Notes under the pieces: model-generated
What the model saw: only the letters and a program-made list of their open reading frames with translations
What the model was told of the DNA's origin: nothing
Database searches by the model: none
Translations under genes and position numbers: made by a program
From: Oligoflexia bacterium
GTDB lineage: Bacteria; Bdellovibrionota; Bdellovibrionia; Bdellovibrionales; Bdellovibrionaceae
Direction of reading: 5' to 3'
Length of the DNA stretch: 64,000 nt
Assembly: GCA_016861345.1 (NCBI GenBank)
Contig: BOLD01000014.1
Coordinates: 16,383-80,382 of the forward strand
Shown: in pieces, positions 22,986 to 33,742 of the stretch
Position numbering within the stretch: position 1 is the stretch's first letter
Layout: each line of letters begins with the position of its first letter

Positions 22986-25339
22986 GCTCGCTGACGAAAA
23001 AAGCCTTTCGCGATCTTTGGGGAATTCGACTGCAGGTTCTCACTGTTGCTCTCGTCGTAGCCAGCGGCATTGCCGTTTTGATTTCTTCTTGGTCTACCTA
23101 TGATTCATTAAAAAAAGCTCAATCTGTCTTCTATACTCAATCCCGATTTGCAGATGTGTTTTGTGATTTCAAACCCACACCCTCAACCATTGTCGAGGAA
23201 CAAAAATCCATCTCTGGAGTTCTTGAAATTGAAGGCCGCCTGAATTTAGAGGCCATGCTCGCATTCCCAGATATCAATGAACCCATCTCTGGACGATTTA
23301 TTTCTTTCCCTGATACAGCAGAAACGACTTTAAACCAACTCTACCTGCGAAATGGACGATTACCTGAAGGAGTGAATGAAGTCTTGGTTGGGGAAAATTT
23401 TGCCAAAGCTCATCGATTAAAACCCCAAGATGAACTCAATGTGATTATCAATGGGAAACTTCGCCATCTTGTTATTTCAGGAGTTGGGACTTCGCCGGAA
23501 TTCATTTATGTGCTCAGGGGTGCTGCCCCAATGCCCGATGACTTTCACTATGGTGTTTTCTGGATGCGACATTCAAGCTTAAGTCAAATGACGGGGCAAA
23601 CGGGTTTAATCAACAGCCTGATTCTCACAACTGCGACAGGAATAAATCCGAAACAAGTGATCTCTGAGCTTGATGAAAATTTAAAAAAAGCAGGTGGCCT
23701 GGGCTGTTATCCAAGAGCTGACCAAACCTCTCATTTTTTTCTCTCGGACGAAATTAACCAACAAAAGGTCATGGCAACATTGCTGCCAACCATCTTTCTT
23801 TCAGTCTCAGCCTTTTTGCTCCATATCATCATGGGTCGAATGACAAGCATCCAACGCTCACAGATTGCCACACTGAAGGCCTGTGGGTATTCGAATCTAA
23901 AAATCACCCTACACTATTTTCTGGTCGCAGGTTTAATTGTCACGATCGGTGCCGTGATCGGAATACTGGCTGGGGCTTGGCTCGGAAATCAAATGAGCAT
24001 TCTTTATACCGATTTTTTCCACTTCCCCATTCTACAATTCACTCTGCGCCCAATTTTACCTATCAGCGGAATTTTAATATCACTTGGAGCGGCTCTCATC
24101 GGAACTCTCAATGCCCTCAAAAGCGTCTTTCAGCTTGCCCCCGCAGAAGCCATGCGGCCGCCAAGTCCCCCACAGTATTCAAAAGGATTATTTGAAAAAT
24201 TTATGATCCTTTCACAAATTAAATCCGAAACTCGAATGATATTTCGCAACCTGGCTTTAAGACCTTTTCGAACTTTTCTGTCAATCATTGGCATTAGTCT
24301 TTCTTCTGCCATTATGATCAGTGGAACATTTTGGCAAGATTCTCTTGAATTTATTCTTTACGCCCAATTTCAGAAAGCTGAACTTTATGACATGATGGTG
24401 ACTTTTCAATCGCCCCAGTCTGCTGATGCTTTAACTGAAATTGAAAGCATCCCAGGAGTCCTTTTAGCCGAGGGCTACCGATCCATACCGGTTCGGATTA
24501 AATATCAGAACCATTCTGACTTAGGAGCAGTCACGGGGCTTCAAACAAAAAACAAACTTCGACGAATTATTGATCGTCAGTTAAATGAAGTCGTTGTTCC
24601 TGAACATGGTATCCTGCTCAGCACACAGCTTGCTAAAAAACTAGGCGCCAAAATCGGAGATCCACTGGAAATTGAAATCATGGAAGGATCAAGAGATCTA
24701 CTCACCCTTTCTCTCGTGGGCCTAGCCGATGATTTTATCGGAGCTGGGGCCTATATTCACGCCAACAATATCCCGCAAATCCTGAAAGAGGGTCCCAGGT
24801 TTACAAGTATTGCTCTGAAAGTTGATTCTCTTTATGAGGACGAGATCCAACAAAAACTGAGAAATACCCCAAGAGTAGCTGGAATTCTCTCCAAGAAAGG
24901 CTTGTTGAAATCATTTAACGAAACCACTGCAAAGTTTATCGGCATTTTTTCATTTATTCTCAGTGGGTTTGCCTTTCTGATTGCACTCGGAGTGGTCTAC
25001 AACAACGCTCGAGTGATTTTTTCTGAAAGAACCTGGGAGCTTGCTACATTGCGAATTGTTGGCTTTCATCACCTTGAAGTTTTTAAACTGCTCTTTTCGG
25101 AAATTGTCGCCCTGGTTTTTATATCCATACCTGCAGGTTGGGCATTGGGTTATGGATTAGCATGGCTCAGCGTGAACGCAATTCATACAGAGGCCATTCA
25201 AATCCCCCTTGTGGTTGAACCAAAGTCCTATGCTATTGCAACTCTTGTCGTTCTCTTGTCGACAGTGGTATCAGCTGGTATGATTTTACGTAATGTTTAT
25301 AAACTAGATATGGTATCTGCTTTGAAGGCGAGAGACTAA
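22979..25339 (+). CDS. ABC transporter permease with two FtsX domains
   Basis: 786 aa. A first membrane helix (about 15-36) and an extracytoplasmic domain, then three helices of FtsX unit one (about 262-385); a helix near 437-450, a second periplasmic domain, and three more helices (about 650-775). This is the duplicated layout of long LolE/YtrF-like permeases. Translationally coupled to the ATPase. It probably forms an exporter with the downstream membrane fusion protein; the substrate cannot be read from sequence. Confidence 0.85.
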   Translation: MVSSLTKKAFRDLWGIRLQVLTVALVVASGIAVLISSWSTYDSLKKAQSVFYTQSRFADVFCDFKPTPSTIVEEQKSISGVLEIEGRLNLEAMLAFPDINEPISGRFISFPDTAETTLNQLYLRNGRLPEGVNEVLVGENFAKAHRLKPQDELNVIINGKLRHLVISGVGTSPEFIYVLRGAAPMPDDFHYGVFWMRHSSLSQMTGQTGLINSLILTTATGINPKQVISELDENLKKAGGLGCYPRADQTSHFFLSDEINQQKVMATLLPTIFLSVSAFLLHIIMGRMTSIQRSQIATLKACGYSNLKITLHYFLVAGLIVTIGAVIGILAGAWLGNQMSILYTDFFHFPILQFTLRPILPISGILISLGAALIGTLNALKSVFQLAPAEAMRPPSPPQYSKGLFEKFMILSQIKSETRMIFRNLALRPFRTFLSIIGISLSSAIMISGTFWQDSLEFILYAQFQKAELYDMMVTFQSPQSADALTEIESIPGVLLAEGYRSIPVRIKYQNHSDLGAVTGLQTKNKLRRIIDRQLNEVVVPEHGILLSTQLAKKLGAKIGDPLEIEIMEGSRDLLTLSLVGLADDFIGAGAYIHANNIPQILKEGPRFTSIALKVDSLYEDEIQQKLRNTPRVAGILSKKGLLKSFNETTAKFIGIFSFILSGFAFLIALGVVYNNARVIFSERTWELATLRIVGFHHLEVFKLLFSEIVALVFISIPAGWALGYGLAWLSVNAIHTEAIQIPLVVEPKSYAIATLVVLLSTVVSAGMILRNVYKLDMVSALKARD

Positions 25340-25355
25340 ACTGAAGGACGCAAAA

Positions 25356-26249
25356 ATGACCGCTACACACAAGCCATTCTTTGTTCGAACGAAAATAGTT
25401 ACCGGTATTGCAATCTTTCTTAGTCTTGGCGCCATTGCTTACATGCTTGTGAAACCAAAAAGTTACAATGTCGAAACTTACAAGGTGACCACGAGTACAT
25501 TTATTCAAATTATCAAAGAAGACGGCATGACCAGATCCAAAGATCGATTTCTTGTCACTTCTCCCTACACTGGTCAGATGGATCGGATCACTCTAAAAGT
25601 CGGAGATCGTGTCCGAAAAGGTCAAAAAGTGGCTCATGTGAGTTGGGATCGCGAGTCCGATATTTATGCTCCTGCGGACGGAGTTATTTCCAAAATTATT
25701 CGAGACAGCGCTGGAGCTATTAACCGAGGCGAATCTCTACTTGAGATTTCAAATCCAAAAAATCTTGAAGTCGCTGTCGACCTACTGACAAAAGATGCCA
25801 CTCAAGTGAAAGAGGGCTTTGACGTTGAAATTAAAAACTGGGGCGGACCAGACTCTTTAGTGGGTAAAGTGAAACGTGTTGAACCCACAGCTTTTACAAA
25901 AGTCTCATCACTAGGAGTTGAAGAACAAAGAGTAAACGTCTTGATTGACATCACCACACCAAAGGAAAAATGGGAAAGCTTAGGTGATTATTTCCGTGTT
26001 GAGTGCCAAATCCAGATCTACAAGGCCGACAATCAACTGCTTGTTCCTCTTTCAGCCCTTTTTCGCCTCAAAGATGACTGGGCCGTTTTCACTGTCGAAG
26101 GAACGAAAGCAAAACTAAAGACCATTCAAATCTCTCGAAAAAATCAGACGGACGCTATTGTAGAAGCGGGACTAAACAAGGGGGAAGTGGTGATCCTTTA
26201 CCCCGGAGATTCCATCCACGATGGGACTCTTGTTCAGGTCAGTAAATAA
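25356..26249 (+). CDS. HlyD/MacA-type membrane fusion protein lacking the alpha-hairpin
   Basis: 297 aa. One N-terminal membrane segment (about 16-33). The lipoyl halves TGQMDRITLKVGDRVRKGQ and YAPADGVISKIIRDSAGAIN are separated by only about a dozen residues, so the coiled-coil hairpin that contacts TolC in classical adaptors is absent. Beta-barrel and membrane-proximal parts follow. AAGGA lies 8 nt before ATG. Third gene of the ABC operon, followed by a terminator. No TolC-like gene is adjacent. Confidence 0.8.
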   Translation: MTATHKPFFVRTKIVTGIAIFLSLGAIAYMLVKPKSYNVETYKVTTSTFIQIIKEDGMTRSKDRFLVTSPYTGQMDRITLKVGDRVRKGQKVAHVSWDRESDIYAPADGVISKIIRDSAGAINRGESLLEISNPKNLEVAVDLLTKDATQVKEGFDVEIKNWGGPDSLVGKVKRVEPTAFTKVSSLGVEEQRVNVLIDITTPKEKWESLGDYFRVECQIQIYKADNQLLVPLSALFRLKDDWAVFTVEGTKAKLKTIQISRKNQTDAIVEAGLNKGEVVILYPGDSIHDGTLVQVSK

Positions 26250-26250
26250 A

Positions 26251-26278
26251 AAGCCCAGATCATTTCTGACCTGGGCTT
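26251..26278 (-). terminator. Terminator between convergent ABC operon and dnaK
   Basis: AAGCCCAG (26251-26258) pairs with CTGGGCTT (26271-26278), with TCA/TGA inside. On the minus strand it is followed by TTTTTATTT, so it serves dnaK best; on the plus strand the T-run is weaker. Confidence 0.7.
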
Positions 26279-26308
26279 ATCTTGATTTATTCTTTTTGGA
26301 CTGATGAC

Positions 26309-28225
26309 TTAGTTCACGTCCTTGTAATCTGCATCAATCACATCATCTTTGCCACCCTTAGCATCAGCTCCAGGCTGCGCTCCTGCGTCGCCCTGAGCTC
26401 CGCCCTCTGCACCAGGCTGACCGCCGGTCTTCTTGTACAATTCAGAAGTGATCTTGTGTGAAGCTGCCTGCAGTTTTTCAAATGCAGTCTTTAATTCGGC
26501 AACCGCTGCAGACTTGTTCTCAAGAACCTTCTTCGCAGCATCAACTTCTTCCTGAGCAGACTTTTTGTCAGCCTCTGCAAGGTCTTTGCTGTCCTTGATC
26601 AACTTTTCAGTCTGATAAACCAAGTTATCTAAGTTATTACGAGCTGAAGCTGCCTCTTGCTTTTCTTCGTCGTCTTTACGGTGAGCTTCAGCTTCGTTCA
26701 CGGCTCGCTTGATCTCTTCTTCACTGAGACCTGATTGAGCTGTGATCTTGATCTGCTGTTGCTTTCCGCTCGACATGTCCTTCGCCGATACGCTCAAGAT
26801 ACCGTTAGCATCGATATCAAAAGTTACCTCGACCTGAGGCACTCCGCGAGGAGCTGGTGGAATTCCCATCAGCTCAAACCGACCAAGGGTCTTGTTGTCT
26901 GAAGACATCTTTCGCTCACCTTGTAGAACATGAATGTCCACAGCAGGTTGATTGTCTGCTGCTGTTGAGAAGACCTGAGACTTCTTCACAGGAACAGTGG
27001 TGTTTCTCTCAATCAGAACCGTCATTACTCCGCCTAAAGTTTCAATACCCAAAGACAGTGGAGTCACGTCTAAGAGAAGAACGTCTTTCACATCACCAGC
27101 AAGAACTCCACCCTGAACTGCTGCACCAACGGCAACAACTTCATCTGGGTTCACTGTTCGATTAGGTTCTTTACCAAAGTAAGCTTTGACTGCTGCTTGG
27201 ATAGCAGGGATACGAGTTGATCCCCCGACAAGAACCACTTCATCAATCTGAGAAAGTGACAAACCAGAGTCAGCCAGAGCTTTTTTGCAGGGTTCAATTG
27301 AGCGCTTCACAAGATCATCCACCATCTGTTCAAATTTTGCTCGAGTGAGCTTCATTTGAAGATGCTTTGGACCACTTTGATCAGCTGTGATGAATGGAAG
27401 GTTGATTTCTGTCTCTTGGGCAGTTGAAAGTTCAATCTTTGCTTTCTCTGCAGCTTCTTTCAAACGCTGAAGAGCCATCTTGTCATTGCGAAGATCAATC
27501 GCCTGATCCTTTTTAAACTCTGTGATCATCCACTCAAGGATTCGGATATCGAAGTTATCACCACCAAGGTGAGTATCTCCGTTTGTTGATTTCACCTCAA
27601 CAACACCGTCGCCCACTTCAAGGATCGAGATATCAAATGTACCACCACCGAAGTCATAGATCGCAATTTTTTGCTCTTTCTTTTTATCCATTCCGTAAGC
27701 CAAAGCCGCTGCAGTTGGCTCGTTGATAATACGCTTCACATCAAGACCCGCAATTCGACCAGCATCTTTTGTTGCTTGTCGCTGAGAATCGTTAAAGTAA
27801 GCAGGAACTGTGATCACAGCCTCGGTCACGGGCTCACCCAGATAGTCCTCTGCAACTTTTTTAAGTTTTGCAAGAACTCCGGCTCCGATTTCTTCTGGAG
27901 AAACTGTCTTTCCGTCTTTCAGTTTGAAAGCGCAGTCATTCCCTTTTTCTGTCACAGTGTAGGGAACAAGTTTAATTTCATCCTGAACTTCGTTAAAGCG
28001 TCGCCCGATAAAACGCTTTGAAGAGTAAATTGTATTTTCTGGATTTGTAACCGCCTGGCGCTTAGCGATTTGTCCCACCAGACGCTCACCGTCTTTTGTG
28101 AAAGCCACAACTGAAGGAGTCGTTCTTGCCCCTTCTTCGTTGACGAGAACTTTGGGCTCTCCGCCTTCCATGATGGCCACACACGAGTTGGTCGTACCTA
28201 AGTCGATTCCGATAATTTTTCCCAT
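26309..28225 (-). CDS. dnaK: Chaperone DnaK (Hsp70)
   Basis: 638 aa, the usual length. Nucleotide-binding domain starts [17 protein letters not shown], with [13 protein letters not shown] and [13 protein letters not shown]; linker [19 protein letters not shown]; substrate-binding domain and helical lid; a Gly/Ala/Gln-rich tail ending [11 protein letters not shown]. Refolds proteins with DnaJ and GrpE. ATG has GGAGGAATT upstream and a heat-shock-like promoter lies in the 94-nt gap after dnaJ. grpE is not in the window. Confidence 0.98.
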   Translation of the reverse strand: MGKIIGIDLGTTNSCVAIMEGGEPKVLVNEEGARTTPSVVAFTKDGERLVGQIAKRQAVTNPENTIYSSKRFIGRRFNEVQDEIKLVPYTVTEKGNDCAFKLKDGKTVSPEEIGAGVLAKLKKVAEDYLGEPVTEAVITVPAYFNDSQRQATKDAGRIAGLDVKRIINEPTAAALAYGMDKKKEQKIAIYDFGGGTFDISILEVGDGVVEVKSTNGDTHLGGDNFDIRILEWMITEFKKDQAIDLRNDKMALQRLKEAAEKAKIELSTAQETEINLPFITADQSGPKHLQMKLTRAKFEQMVDDLVKRSIEPCKKALADSGLSLSQIDEVVLVGGSTRIPAIQAAVKAYFGKEPNRTVNPDEVVAVGAAVQGGVLAGDVKDVLLLDVTPLSLGIETLGGVMTVLIERNTTVPVKKSQVFSTAADNQPAVDIHVLQGERKMSSDNKTLGRFELMGIPPAPRGVPQVEVTFDIDANGILSVSAKDMSSGKQQQIKITAQSGLSEEEIKRAVNEAEAHRKDDEEKQEAASARNNLDNLVYQTEKLIKDSKDLAEADKKSAQEEVDAAKKVLENKSAAVAELKTAFEKLQAASHKITSELYKKTGGQPGAEGGAQGDAGAQPGADAKGGKDDVIDADYKDVN

Positions 28226-28271
28226 AATTCCTCCGTCTATAATTTAAAAAACTTAAATCTTACATAAACTA

Positions 28272-28299
28272 ATCTGGGTTGCCTGAAACATTCGTCAAG
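28272..28299 (-). promoter_or_regulatory. Candidate heat-shock promoter of dnaK
   Basis: Minus strand CTTGAC (28299-28294), 15 nt, CCCAGAT (28278-28272). It shares the extended string CTTGACGA with the hsp20 site. It would give dnaK its own transcript in addition to read-through from dnaJ. Confidence 0.55.
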
Positions 28300-28319
28300 G
28301 TCCCAATTTTAGAAAAATC

Positions 28320-29438
28320 TTATTTTTTCTTTCCCCAGAACGAGCCCTTTTCATTTGATACATCAATACCTTTGATCTGGGCCACTTGACGCAAGAGCTT
28401 CTCCTCATCTGCATTTAATCGATCAGGAAACTCAACCCCAATCGTAATATAGAGGTCCCCACGACGGCTCCCCTTAAGGCTTGGCAAACCCTCGCCAGAA
28501 ATTTTCAATGACTGACCAGGCTTGGTTCCCTTTGGAATCTCAAGATTCTTTTTCCCCGTCACAGTTGGAATTTCAACCTCGGCTCCCAAAAGTAGCTGCA
28601 AATAATGAAGATCTACTTTCGTGATCAGATGATCACCACGGCGCTCAAATCTTTCATCTTCTTGAACATGAATTTCAACGTACAAATCCCCAGCCGGGCC
28701 ACCTTTGTATCCGCCCTCACCTTCGCCCGAGACACGCAATCGAGTCCCCGTGTCCACACCACCAGGAATCGTCAGGCGAATTTTACGATGATTTTTTTGT
28801 CGCCCACGACCCTTGCATGATCCACAAGGATTTTTAATAATTGTGCCTTCACCATTACAAGTTGGACAGGTTGAGGCCATTGAGAAAAACCCTTGCGCTC
28901 TGATCACCTGACCCCGACCACCGCAGGTCTGACAAGTGGTCGGAGTTGACCCCTTTTCAGCCCCTGATCCATTACACTTGTCACAGTTGTCATCCGTATC
29001 AAATTCAATTTCTTTTTCTACACCCTCGATCACTTCTTTTAAAGTGACCTCAGTCACGTACCGAAGATCAGCTCCTCGACGTGGACCACTGCTTCGACGC
29101 TGGGTTCTACCGCCCCCCATGCCTCCGCCAAAAAGGTCTCCGAAAATATCTCCAAAATGAGAGAAGATGTCTTCGGCATTGGAAAAACCACCACCAAATC
29201 CGCCACCCTGCTGAAAAGCCTGATGACCAAATCGGTCGTACTGAGCTCGCTTTTCTGGGTTAGAGAGAATTTCGTATGCTGATGCGGCTTCTTTGAATTT
29301 ATCTTCGGCCTCTTTATCCCCAGGATTTTTATCAGGATGAAATTGCATGGCCATCTTGCGATAGGCCTTCTTAATTGTGTCCGCATCTGCGTCCTTAGCG
29401 ACGCCTAAAACTTCGTAATAATCTCTGGGATTTGCCAT
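28320..29438 (-). CDS. dnaJ: Chaperone DnaJ (Hsp40)
   Basis: 372 aa. J domain with [15 protein letters not shown]; Gly/Phe region ([20 protein letters not shown]); four zinc-binding CxxCxGxG motifs ([32 protein letters not shown]); C-terminal substrate domains. Stimulates DnaK. ATG at 29438 is chosen as the family start, [13 protein letters not shown]; it has no Shine-Dalgarno, and a predicted promoter places the mRNA 5' end about 2 nt away. dnaJ precedes dnaK, the reverse of the common order. Confidence 0.97.
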   Translation of the reverse strand: MANPRDYYEVLGVAKDADADTIKKAYRKMAMQFHPDKNPGDKEAEDKFKEAASAYEILSNPEKRAQYDRFGHQAFQQGGGFGGGFSNAEDIFSHFGDIFGDLFGGGMGGGRTQRRSSGPRRGADLRYVTEVTLKEVIEGVEKEIEFDTDDNCDKCNGSGAEKGSTPTTCQTCGGRGQVIRAQGFFSMASTCPTCNGEGTIIKNPCGSCKGRGRQKNHRKIRLTIPGGVDTGTRLRVSGEGEGGYKGGPAGDLYVEIHVQEDERFERRGDHLITKVDLHYLQLLLGAEVEIPTVTGKKNLEIPKGTKPGQSLKISGEGLPSLKGSRRGDLYITIGVEFPDRLNADEEKLLRQVAQIKGIDVSNEKGSFWGKKK

Positions 29439-29446
29439 AGATGGCA

Positions 29447-29475
29447 ATATGGGAACTCATCTGCCAGCAGTCAAG
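29447..29475 (-). promoter_or_regulatory. Candidate heat-shock promoter of dnaJ
   Basis: Minus strand CTTGAC (29475-29470) over the stop codon of the upstream TPR gene, 16 nt, then CCCATAT (29453-29447). The predicted start lies at about 29440, next to ATG 29438, which explains the absence of a Shine-Dalgarno. Confidence 0.5.
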
Positions 29476-30139
29476 GCGAGGACTGATTTAATTTGTCTTT
29501 AATTCGCTGCAAAATTTCTGGTGGTAAATTCTGACTTTCCAATCCTTGAACCATCCGCTCAGCGACCTCTTTTTTGCCGGACTCGGTGTAAAGGCGGGCT
29601 GCCAAACCATAGATCCAAGCCGGAGCCCCCAATTTTGCTGCTTTTTCAAGCAATCCTGCAGCCTTTAAAGGATTTTGTTCCTCAACCAACGAGTGATAGG
29701 CCGCTCGATACAAAATGGGCCAATCCTGAGAAAAAGCTATAACCGCCTTGTCAAACAACCTTGATGCCCCAGGTATATCATTCACAATCACCGAAAGAAC
29801 CAAGGGACCTGTTGCATAAGGCATTCGGAAATGAGGCGACAAGTCCGTAATCGTCTCAAGCATTTTAGATAGCCATCCATTACCCTGGCATCTTTGGTTT
29901 GCAATCTCGGTTTCACAATAGTCAAAATCTTGAATCGCCCGAATCCACAAACCATCTGCAAGCGGCTCTGCATATCCAAAATGAAAATGTTTAAGAGCTG
30001 GCGGTGGAGGTATCAGCTGTCGCTTCTGCTCAGTTTCACTTTGATGAAAGTAAAAATGAGTTGCGGCGATAACTAGAAATAAAAAAAGCCCCAAGGAGAG
30101 GGGCTTTTTTTCAATATCAAGAAACTTTCTGATCATCAC
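29471..30139 (-). CDS. Membrane-anchored tetratricopeptide-like protein
   Basis: 222 aa. Residues about 13-30 are a membrane anchor (PLSLGLFLFLVIAATHF); then a Pro-rich spacer and helical repeats, e.g. LLEKAAKLGAPAWIYGLAAR and a NPLKAAGLLEKA unit. Begins 2 nt after pilA stops, so it depends on the pilA transcript or read-through, yet a strong terminator lies inside its first 20 codons. No later start would keep the anchor. A pilus-accessory role is only suggested by position. Confidence 0.7.
   Translation of the reverse strand: MMIRKFLDIEKKPLSLGLFLFLVIAATHFYFHQSETEQKRQLIPPPPALKHFHFGYAEPLADGLWIRAIQDFDYCETEIANQRCQGNGWLSKMLETITDLSPHFRMPYATGPLVLSVIVNDIPGASRLFDKAVIAFSQDWPILYRAAYHSLVEEQNPLKAAGLLEKAAKLGAPAWIYGLAARLYTESGKKEVAERMVQGLESQNLPPEILQRIKDKLNQSSP
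30081..30111 (-). terminator. Strong intrinsic terminator inside the TPR gene
   Basis: Perfect 12-bp stem (30081-30092/30100-30111) with a 7-nt loop. Read leftward it is a GC-rich stem followed by TTTTTTT. It lies over codons about 10-20 of the TPR gene, 31 nt beyond the pilA stop, and should end most pilA transcripts. Confidence 0.85.
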
Positions 30140-30141
30140 AC

Positions 30142-30681
30142 TCAGTCGATACCGTTTAAATCCTGCTTAACCATTTTATTTTCATTGATGGTCCATACAT
30201 CAACTTTATTCGGGTCTTTTAATAAACTCGACCTTGCTCCTGCAGTAAATGTTGTATTTGTCGCTACCCAGCCAGAGTCCATAGCTCCAGCAAGATCACT
30301 TTGTCCCTCCGCAAGCACGGTGCACTTTCCATTCGATGCCCCACAATATCCAACAGAACTGTTATATGTTCCTGCAGGCCCTGAGTATCCAGAAATCGCA
30401 GCAGCAGCGCCACCGAATCCTGTGTTGTATCTCATTTGTCCCTCCGGAGCATAGCCGATGACTTCAAACATGACATGATACCCATTGTACTCGGTAAAGA
30501 ACGCTTTGTTCGCTGTGTAGATCGCGGCAAGATTTGATTTAGCCTCTGACTGACGAGCTTTAGCCATGAACTTGGTCACCTGCGGAACCGCCATCGTAGC
30601 AAGAATTCCAAGGATCGCCACAACAACCATCAACTCAACAAGCGAGAATCCTTTTTGTGATTTAATCGTATTGGTTTTCAT
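30142..30681 (-). CDS. pilA: Type IV major pilin
   Basis: 179 aa. Class a prepilin leader of 11 residues ending KG, then FSLVELMVVVAILGILATMAV: cleavage before Phe, Glu5 of the mature protein present, long hydrophobic helix. A short C-terminal disulfide loop is likely (YCGASNGKC). It would be processed by PilD and assembled into pili for twitching or prey attachment. Upstream I found no sigma-54 site with correct spacing, so its promoter is unresolved. Confidence 0.93.
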   Translation of the reverse strand: MKTNTIKSQKGFSLVELMVVVAILGILATMAVPQVTKFMAKARQSEAKSNLAAIYTANKAFFTEYNGYHVMFEVIGYAPEGQMRYNTGFGGAAAAISGYSGPAGTYNSSVGYCGASNGKCTVLAEGQSDLAGAMDSGWVATNTTFTAGARSSLLKDPNKVDVWTINENKMVKQDLNGID

Positions 30682-30879
30682 TTTTAATTTTCCCCCACCA
30701 AATTTAGATTTTGATAACCGAATTTGAAGACAAACCTAGTTTGCCAAAAATTCATTTTTCTTCCAAGGAAAATTAAGAGAGAAATCACCGGGAATTCAAG
30801 TGGTTGACTTAAGTCCAACTCTTGACGTTCAACATATGACTCTTATTGATACAGTCTTGATAAAGGTCCAGTCAGATGC

Positions 30880-30907
30880 CTTGACAGAATTTTTTTTGTT
30901 CTCATAT
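30880..30907 (+). promoter_or_regulatory. Candidate heat-shock promoter of clpS-clpA
   Basis: CTTGAC (30880-30885), 15 nt, CTCATAT (30901-30907), one base off the CCCATNT seen at hsp20 and dnaJ. The same DNA also reads as a sigma-70 site, TTGACA-18-TATTGA. Confidence 0.45.
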
Positions 30908-30938
30908 TGAAACAGGTTCTTGGCGAGGACCAGTCCCC

Positions 30939-30968
30939 TTGAATCTTCGCCAAGGGCCCACATATACT
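30939..30968 (+). promoter_or_regulatory. Candidate housekeeping promoter of clpS
   Basis: TTGAAT (30939-30944), 18 nt, TATACT (30963-30968). The predicted start at about 30975 leaves a short leader with AGGGG before the GTG start. Confidence 0.4.
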
Positions 30969-30990
30969 GAGTAAAAGGGGTATTTTTACA

Positions 30991-31347
30991 GTGCAGCACC
31001 GTGATTTCATTTGTTCTCACTCTGACAACTCTTCCACACCCCATCAAGGTGGGACTGAGTCTGAGGGGTCTATCGAGACGATTAATCGTGTTGAAACACC
31101 TAAGATGTATAAGGTTGTGCTGCTTAATGATGATTATACTCCGATGGATTTTGTGATTTTAGTTTTAAAACGCTATTTCTCGAAAAACGAAGAGCAAGCC
31201 ACTCAGATTATGCTTGATGTTCACAAAAAAGGGGCTGGGGTTGCAGGGGTTTTCACTTTGGAGATTGCCGAAATGAAAGTCATGCAAGTGAACCAGTTTT
31301 CAAGGACGAACCAACATCCGTTAAAATGCACTCTTGAAGCAGAGTGA
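30991..31347 (+). CDS. clpS: ClpS adaptor for ClpAP N-end rule degradation
   Basis: 118 aa. Core [20 protein letters not shown] with the substrate-pocket residues of the NDDYTPM motif, then [10 protein letters not shown] and the terminal [10 protein letters not shown]. It delivers N-degron substrates to ClpA. The GTG start is preceded by AGGGG; the N-terminal extension before the core is about 38 residues, somewhat longer than in E. coli. clpA follows after 30 nt. Confidence 0.95.
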   Translation: MQHRDFICSHSDNSSTPHQGGTESEGSIETINRVETPKMYKVVLLNDDYTPMDFVILVLKRYFSKNEEQATQIMLDVHKKGAGVAGVFTLEIAEMKVMQVNQFSRTNQHPLKCTLEAE

Positions 31348-31377
31348 TGGGGATGAAAAAGAGAAAGGAGCTTTCTC

Positions 31378-33681
31378 ATGATGACAAAAAATCTGGAAAG
31401 AAAATTGGCAGAAGCCGCTGAGATGGCCAAGGTACAAAAATCTGAATTTGTGACGCTAGAGCATATCCTTCTTGCTCTGACAGAGTCTCCTCCCGCTGTT
31501 GAAGTTCTGACTGGAGCTGGCTGCAATGTTCAATCGTTAAAAAAAGATCTGCGCGATTACATTAAGAAGCACTGTCAGCAAATTACGCCAGAGCAATTAG
31601 GATCCTATGGCGGTTTTGAGCAGTGGCAACCCGAATTTACACTGGCTTGTCACCGTTTGCTTCAACGAGCGGCCATGCAGGTCCGCAGTGCGGGAAAAGA
31701 TAAAATCACCGAGGGTCACTTGCTGGTTTCTTTTTTCTATGAACAGGATTCCCACGCTGTTTATGCGATGACAAAACAAGGGGTTTCCCAATTTGATTTG
31801 ATCAATTATGTCTCTCACGGAGTGGAAAAAGACGGCGAAGACCTGGGCTTTGGAGACGCCAGCCCCCCTGCAGTGCCACCACAAACTGACATTGATGGAC
31901 TACCAGTTGATGAAAGTAAAAAAGACGAAGGAAAAAATTCTCCTCTTGAATCTTTCTGTGTGAACCTGAATGAAAAAGCCAAGGACGGCAAAGTTGATCC
32001 TTTGATTGGCCGAATCGATATTCTCGATCGAACAATGCAAGTGCTCTGCCGACGAACGAAAAATAATCCCCTCCTTATTGGTGAGCCCGGCGTTGGTAAA
32101 ACAGCCATCGCCGAGGGTTTAGCTGCCAGAATCGTGAAGGGCGAGGTACCGGAAATTCTCAAAGATAAGATTATTTATTCTCTGGATATGGGAACACTTC
32201 TAGCCGGAACGAAATTTCGCGGAGATTTCGAGGGCCGCATCAAGGGCGTCATGAAAGACGTTAAAAAAAGAAAAAATGTGATTTTGTTCATTGATGAAAT
32301 CCATACGATTGTTGGCGCAGGTTCCACTAGCGGTGGCTCTATGGATGCTTCAAATTTGTTAAAACCCGCTCTGGCCAGCGGAGAAATTTCTTGCATCGGC
32401 TCAACAACTCATAATGAATACCGACAACAGTTTGAAAAAGATCGGGCTTTAAACCGTCGCTTTCAAAAAATTGATATCAAAGAGCCAACCCCTGGCGAAG
32501 CTCTTGATATCTTAAAAGGATTAAAAACAAAATTTGAAGATCACCACCAAGTGAAATTCACTGACGAGGCTCTCAAAAGCGCTGTCGATCTCTCTGTGAA
32601 ATACATGCACAACAAGCTTTTACCAGACAAAGCCATTGATGTTCTGGACGAGGCCGGCGCCCATGCTCGACTGAAGGGTCGGCTAGGTACAACCATCACC
32701 GATAAGGATATTGAAGAAATTGTTGCCAGCATTGCTCAAGTGCCTGTCGCCAGCGTCAGCCTGAATGATCGAGAACAACTGAAAAATTTAGATGGCCGAT
32801 TAAAGGCTTCTATTTTTGGTCAAGATGAGGCCATTGATAAACTCGTCGCCAGTATTAAGTATGCCCGCACTGGCTTGGGCAGAGAAAATAAACCCATCGG
32901 TTCATATTTGTTTACCGGTCCAACGGGTGTGGGAAAAACAGAGGTCTGTAAACAATTGGCCGAGATTATGGGCATCCCTCTTGTTCGGTTTGATATGAGC
33001 GAGTACATGGAAAAACACACTGTGGCTCGCCTTGTGGGAGCTCCTCCGGGATATGTGGGTTATGAAGAAGGCGGTCAATTAACAGAGGCCGTGACCAAGT
33101 CCCCCTACTGCGTGCTTTTACTTGATGAGATTGAAAAAGCTCACAGTGATATTTACAACATTCTTCTTCAAGTTATGGACGCAGGACGCCTGACTGATGC
33201 CAATGGCAGAACAGCTGACTTTAGAAATGTCGTTCTCGTGATGACTTCGAACGCCGGGGCTCAAGATGTGGCAAAGGGAAATATCGGTCTTGTCCAACAC
33301 TCGACAAAACACTCATCAATGGAAGCTATTAAAAAGGTCTTTACCCCAGAGTTCTTGAACCGCTTAGATTCCATTGTCAGCTTTAAAGATCTTGATGAAT
33401 CGATAGTTCTTCGCATTGTTTCGAAATTCATTGAAGAAGTTCAGATGCAGCTTCAGAAAAAAGGTGTTGAACTGGTTGTTTCTCAAGAAGTCAAAGAGTG
33501 GCTCCTTAAAAAAGGTTATGACAAAGTTTACGGAGCAAGACCTCTTCATCGCACAATTGATGAGCATATTAAAAAGTCACTGGTTGACGAACTGCTGTTT
33601 GGCAGATTGAGCCAGGGTGGGCGCGTCGAGGTGCAACTGAAGGATAATGCCCTTCATTTCGAGTTTATGCCAAGGCCTTGA
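31378..33681 (+). CDS. clpA: ATP-dependent Clp protease ATP-binding subunit ClpA
   Basis: 767 aa. N-domain repeat ([13 protein letters not shown]), first AAA module with Walker [14 protein letters not shown] and Walker [14 protein letters not shown], second with [13 protein letters not shown] and [10 protein letters not shown]. No ClpB-type middle coiled coil, so ClpA and not ClpB. Unfolds substrates for ClpP, which is not in the window. AAAGGAG lies 8 nt before ATG; co-transcribed with clpS. Confidence 0.96.
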   Translation: MMTKNLERKLAEAAEMAKVQKSEFVTLEHILLALTESPPAVEVLTGAGCNVQSLKKDLRDYIKKHCQQITPEQLGSYGGFEQWQPEFTLACHRLLQRAAMQVRSAGKDKITEGHLLVSFFYEQDSHAVYAMTKQGVSQFDLINYVSHGVEKDGEDLGFGDASPPAVPPQTDIDGLPVDESKKDEGKNSPLESFCVNLNEKAKDGKVDPLIGRIDILDRTMQVLCRRTKNNPLLIGEPGVGKTAIAEGLAARIVKGEVPEILKDKIIYSLDMGTLLAGTKFRGDFEGRIKGVMKDVKKRKNVILFIDEIHTIVGAGSTSGGSMDASNLLKPALASGEISCIGSTTHNEYRQQFEKDRALNRRFQKIDIKEPTPGEALDILKGLKTKFEDHHQVKFTDEALKSAVDLSVKYMHNKLLPDKAIDVLDEAGAHARLKGRLGTTITDKDIEEIVASIAQVPVASVSLNDREQLKNLDGRLKASIFGQDEAIDKLVASIKYARTGLGRENKPIGSYLFTGPTGVGKTEVCKQLAEIMGIPLVRFDMSEYMEKHTVARLVGAPPGYVGYEEGGQLTEAVTKSPYCVLLLDEIEKAHSDIYNILLQVMDAGRLTDANGRTADFRNVVLVMTSNAGAQDVAKGNIGLVQHSTKHSSMEAIKKVFTPEFLNRLDSIVSFKDLDESIVLRIVSKFIEEVQMQLQKKGVELVVSQEVKEWLLKKGYDKVYGARPLHRTIDEHIKKSLVDELLFGRLSQGGRVEVQLKDNALHFEFMPRP

Positions 33682-33742
33682 CAATTCACTATCGATCATC
33701 AAAATTATCTCGTGGTTCCTATGGAACTGGAGGTCTTTTGAT

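Larger units (their letters stand above)
30682..30990. other. Divergent control region between pilA and clpS
   Basis: No gene seen. It holds the clpS promoters listed separately and an 8-bp inverted repeat, CTTGGCGA (30919-30926)/TCGCCAAG (30947-30954), in the predicted clpS leader. Confidence 0.5.

Noticed and set aside
26857..27165. 102-aa plus-strand frame inside dnaK
   Set aside because: Antisense shadow of a highly conserved gene, no ribosome site.
28226..28319. CIRCE (HrcA) operator before dnaK
   Set aside because: No TTAGCACTC/GAGTGCTAA inverted repeat is present there.
30720..30760. Sigma-54 promoter for pilA (minus-strand TTGGCAAACTAGG)
   Set aside because: The GG and GC elements are not correctly spaced; GC is missing at the -12 position.
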